Shown here one piece after another: positions 54,601 through 59,412 of a stretch of DNA of 64,000 nt (positions are counted from its first letter, which is position 1; each line of letters starts with the position of its first letter). The notes under the pieces are model-generated. The model was given only the letters and a program-made list of their open reading frames with translations, was not told the DNA's origin and did not search any database. Made by a program: the position numbers and the translations under genes. This DNA comes from Acanthosepion pharaonis (taxonomy: Eukaryota; Mollusca; Cephalopoda; Sepiida; Sepiidae), in NCBI GenBank assembly GCA_903632075.3, contig CAHIKZ030000027.1:374001-438000 (forward strand), in the 5' to 3' direction.

Positions 54601-54804
54601 GTGATTTAAATTTTTTTTAAAAATCATTTGGTCAGATTTTAGGAACTTTAGAAAAATTATTTTTTATCCTTTAGTAAAACTAGGACCACCAAGCTATACT
54701 ATGTATTATTTATCTTTTTCTTTTTTTTTTTCTCAGTCTTAATAAAAGTAACCACAGCACTGGTATAAAAATATTTGAACATTTTTCAATTTTTAAGATA
54801 ATAA

Positions 54805-54850
<46 letters not shown>

Positions 54851-55088
54851 GAGTATTTCAGCAGCAATAATTCTTTCAAACCTTATTCAATGTTTATTAT
54901 TATTCAACCATATATGAGATAACAATATAGATTTTTATATATCAAGAACAATATTGGGAAAATTATATGACAAAGTGGAAAAAGTTTACTTGTTCTGCAT
55001 GTTGTCCTTCAGGATGTCATTGCACTAAATTTGCTATATTGGTACAACTACACATATGCACAAACAAGGGGTGCTGGGGATTTTAGAT

Positions 55089-55134
<46 letters not shown>

Positions 55135-58100
55135 AGCCAAATTCATTTAGTCTTTTTCTTTTTCTTTCTGTCACTTTTGTTAGTAGGTATCCCACACTGT
55201 GATATTAGAAGATCTGCCAGGAATGGTGAAATGTTGTAAGAGCCAGGGTGAAAATTTAGTGTAGATGACCTTGTGATCAAGGCACTCTATCAACATTTCA
55301 TCATAGTCAATTGTTTTCTCCTTTAATCAGATAGCATTTTTTATGTCAAAACTGTGGTCAGTCTAATTAGGGTGGGCAACCAACCCATTTGACATTGTTT
55401 TTAAAGTTTCCCTTTGTGTTCACATAATCTTTTATTTAGATTCCTTGAGGTTTCTCCTATGTACTTTTTGTGGCAATTATTACTGGCAATGGAGTTAATT
55501 CCTCCTTCAGTTTTTAGCTTATTGTTTTGTTTAGTTTTGACTAAGTCCTTTATTGTTTTGGATGTAGTAGTAACAAATTTTTATGTTGAGTTTAGATAGA
55601 TTCTTTTTGATTGTAGATGTGATAGAATGAGTAGGCAGAATAATATATTTTTTTGGTTCATTGGGCTTTTCAGGAGGGGCCATTTTTTTGTTTTGCAATA
55701 TTTTATAGGCTTTTTGTTTTGTATTGAATATAAAATAATTAGGGTACTGGAGAATTTTAAAAGTGTTTTCGATGTATTTCTCCTCTCTGTGTAAATAATG
55801 CAGGCTGCATATTGTGAGTGCTCTTAAGTAGAATCTGATGATTCTGCCAGATTTTATTTTGTTGTTATGATGAGATTAGAAATTTATTAGGATGTTTTTG
55901 TTGATTGATTACCAGTGGACACTGAATTCTAAACTGTTGTTAACACGGTATAGCTTGATATCTAAGAAGGGTAATAAATTGTGTTCTTCCATTTCATATG
56001 TAAATTCTATTGTGTGTTTGACTTTGTTTAGTTGATCTACTAGGTCAGGTAAATCATTATCATGGGGATATATAAGTAGAACATCATGAATATAACAGAA
56101 GTATGTTGATTGTTTGGTTAAAATATTTTGGAAAGAACCAGATTCAAGAAGTTCTAAGAAGATACATGTCATCACTCCATTGAGAGGCAATCCCATTGGT
56201 AATCCAAATTTTTATTTGGAAAAATCATTATTAAATGTAAATTTTCACCCTGACTCTTACAACATTTCACCATTCCTGACAGATCTTCTGTTATCACAGT
56301 GTGGGATATCTACCAACAAAAGTGATGGAAAGAAAAAGAAAAAACCTAAATAAATTTGGATAGATAGATAAAAAAAAAATTCTAAAATTCTAAAATTCCC
56401 AACACCCCTCAATTGTGCGCATATGTAGTCGTACCAACATAACAAATTTAGTTCAATGAAATCCTGAAGGACAAAATGCAGCACAAGTAAACTTTTTCCA
56501 CTTTGTCATACAATTTCCCATATATAACTTTAAATTCAATAGAATCCATTATATCACAGAATATAGACAACAAACTAATAGTCAAAATGAAAGCAAAGAT
56601 ATATCTCAGTAACATGAGTTGCTTAATTACATTTTTGAAATTCATCAATTTATATATAAAAATAAATGTTACTTCCAAATAGAAATATTTTAAAGATGAA
56701 ATTGTGCTATTTTTCTTTTGCAAATATTCTTTTATTTAAGAGTATTTTATCTGTTCTGAAATATTCTAAAACCTGCAAAAATCTATATCTAAAATAATAA
56801 ATTAATTATTACCTGCAAACAATAATGGCCAGAAAGAGTATATTTTTCAGCAGTAGCCACTTCAGCAGGAAAATAATGCATTCCTAATTCACTTAAATCA
56901 GCTACCAGCCATTGTTCATAGACAAGTTTTTTCATTTTATCCAAACTGAGATGATCTCCAGAATTCTGTATAAAGAAAACAAAGAAACAGCATAATGACA
57001 GAGTTTTAAAAATTAGAAAAATCAAGAAAATAATTTGTAGTACTTTGCATTTAACATAATGGTTTATTCTGTTTCTGTGTTGCTTCTTGAGTTGCTTCTC
57101 AACAATACATTACACAGTCATTTTATAGGACTTCATTCTTTGTAGCATGGTGTCCTACAGAACCTTAAATTTCAAATTTTTATGCACTTGTAAGACTATT
57201 TTTTCAGGTTCTTCTTCCTAATTAGAATGCCTTACAAATTAAGAAAAATAAAGCAATTAGCTGATAAAAAATTAATATCACACATTACTGTTTTTTTTAT
57301 TATGGTAAGAATTATATTTATTACTTTCATATTCTTCTGCTATTGTCTATACATCAAGATCTTAGATCAGGGATCATCAACTTTTATCTCAAGAATTATT
57401 ATATAACACTGAGTGCCTTGTGGTTGGATGTCTCCAACTTACTAGCCTTCCCCCATGTCGTGTCTGATTTTTGAAAGAAAAGGGAGATAACTCATTGCTG
57501 TTGGCCAAAGCAAACTGAGCTATGTCACCAAGATAATGAAGGCCATATTGTAGAAGTTGTAGGAAAAGAAAAAGTGAAAACAGTTGTTTTTAGCTGATAA
57601 CATTAACTAGTTCTTTGATCTGGATTACTTCATTAACAAATTCAGAGGAGATGAGTGGCAGCCACTTGTTAATTTGCTGAGTCTAGATGCTTCTCATGGA
57701 ACCATGATAGCAACTCTGATGCTTCTTTGTGGCAGCAACTCACAACAGGCCAGCTACAAGGACAACATTTCCTGTGATAATTCTTCTGCTCTCACCCCTT
57801 TTGATAAAAATCCAATCAAATATAAGAATTTCATGGCCTTTCACTTTGAAGACCCTGATTTCTGATCAGATGGTTCATGTCTCATTCAAGTAATCAACTA
57901 CATCACCAGACACAAAGTTTTAAAGTAACAATAGAAAAACCTTACAGAAGAGTTCATTCATCTTATTTTCCTCCTGGACTAAAATCACTTTTCTGAATGA
58001 GAATTTGGAATGCAAAGACTTAAACACTACCATGGACCACTCAGCTAAGTTGTTGCCTAGGAACATTAAAATTACTTTCCATAAAATGAAGTCCCAGACA

Positions 58101-59369
58101 TATAGATAGTGCCTTGTCAGTGCTAGGAAAATGATAGTAAAATATTTCCCACTTATATGATTTATTATGAATTTGAAAAACATTTTGTTGTATAGGAATA
58201 AAATGTTGCTGCCAACAATAGAGTTTGAACACAAATCACCAGAGAGCAAACACAGGTAATCCCATTTTGAATAAGTAGATCATGTGATGGTAAAGGAAAT
58301 GTATATATGGGAATTAGCATTGTGACTAAGTGATCACTATCCAGATTACTTTGGAAGTGTGCTGGTCAACCTCCCTGCCTCCAGGCAGAGAGGAACCCAG
58401 ACTAGTCTATGCCAAAGGGCAGAGTCTTGTCTGGGATAGTAGACAGCTACCTAACCCAGTTTTTTATGGGGCCTATGGGGAATTTTTAGCCAAGCATATG
58501 GGCTTGGATACCCCACAAGAAACTTGGCCTTATGCATCCTACACACACACAAATGCCCCTGTATAAACCTTGCTGTAAAAAAAAAATTTAAAAAACAATA
58601 TATATATATATATATATTTATTAAAGACATTTTTATGTTTAACGTTGTTATTTATAGATACAAGTATTTAAGCAAATGCTCTGTTTATGATAAACAGTAT
58701 TAAATAACATTTACCGGCCTGAATGTCCAAGAAATTTTCATAGAAAATATTCGTTCTTTGACAGGATTCAAACCTGAACATGAATCTCGGTTAAGGCACG
58801 TCAGCGTATATGACGGTTCCGTATAGGATGCAGGTTTGAATCCTGTCAAAGAACGAATATATTTATGAAAATTTTCGACATTCAGGCGGTAAATGTTATT
58901 TAATAATGTTTATCATAAACAGAGCATTTGCTTAAATACTTGTATCTATAAATAATAACGTTAAACATAAAAATGTCTTTAATAAATAAATTGTCGGACC
59001 TTGTCCATTTCTTAATATATGACGTCATTTGTTTACATTCGATACACCAGAGCAGTTATGAATGTACGAGATTCATGGAAGATTGAAGTTTATAAGCAGT
59101 AAATTCGACCTTGTCTACCGAAAGGTTCTTTGTGGCCGAGACGGTTAAGGCACGTCAGCGTATATGACGGTTCCGTATAGGATGCAGGTTCGAATCCTGT
59201 CAAAGAACGAATATTTTCTATGAAAATTTCTCGGACATTCAGGCCGGTAAATGTTATTTAATACTGTTTATCATAAACAGAGCATTTGCTTAAATACTTG
59301 TATCTATAAATAACAACGTTAAACATAAAAATGTCTTTAATAAATAAATTGTCGGACCTTGTCCATTTC

Positions 59370-59412
<43 letters not shown>

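Larger units (their letters stand above)
54956..56519 (-). mobile_element. Penelope-like element with inverted terminal repeats (pLTR-type)
   Basis: About 310 bp at each end (54,956-55,260 and 56,205-56,519) are inverted copies. Shared segments include GACAAAGTGGAAAAAGTTTA, CACAAACAAGGGGTG/CACCCCTC and the coding-like YNISPFL.DLL tail. Between them, on the minus strand, lie part of a PLE reverse transcriptase and a GIY-YIG-like region. The RT N-terminus is missing. TA and T runs fill part of the left copy. Confidence 0.8.

Noticed and set aside
59125..59209. Functional tRNA gene
   Set aside because: The fold is good, but C at position 33, a GTA anticodon with a long variable arm, and other repeat copies nearby all point to a SINE head.
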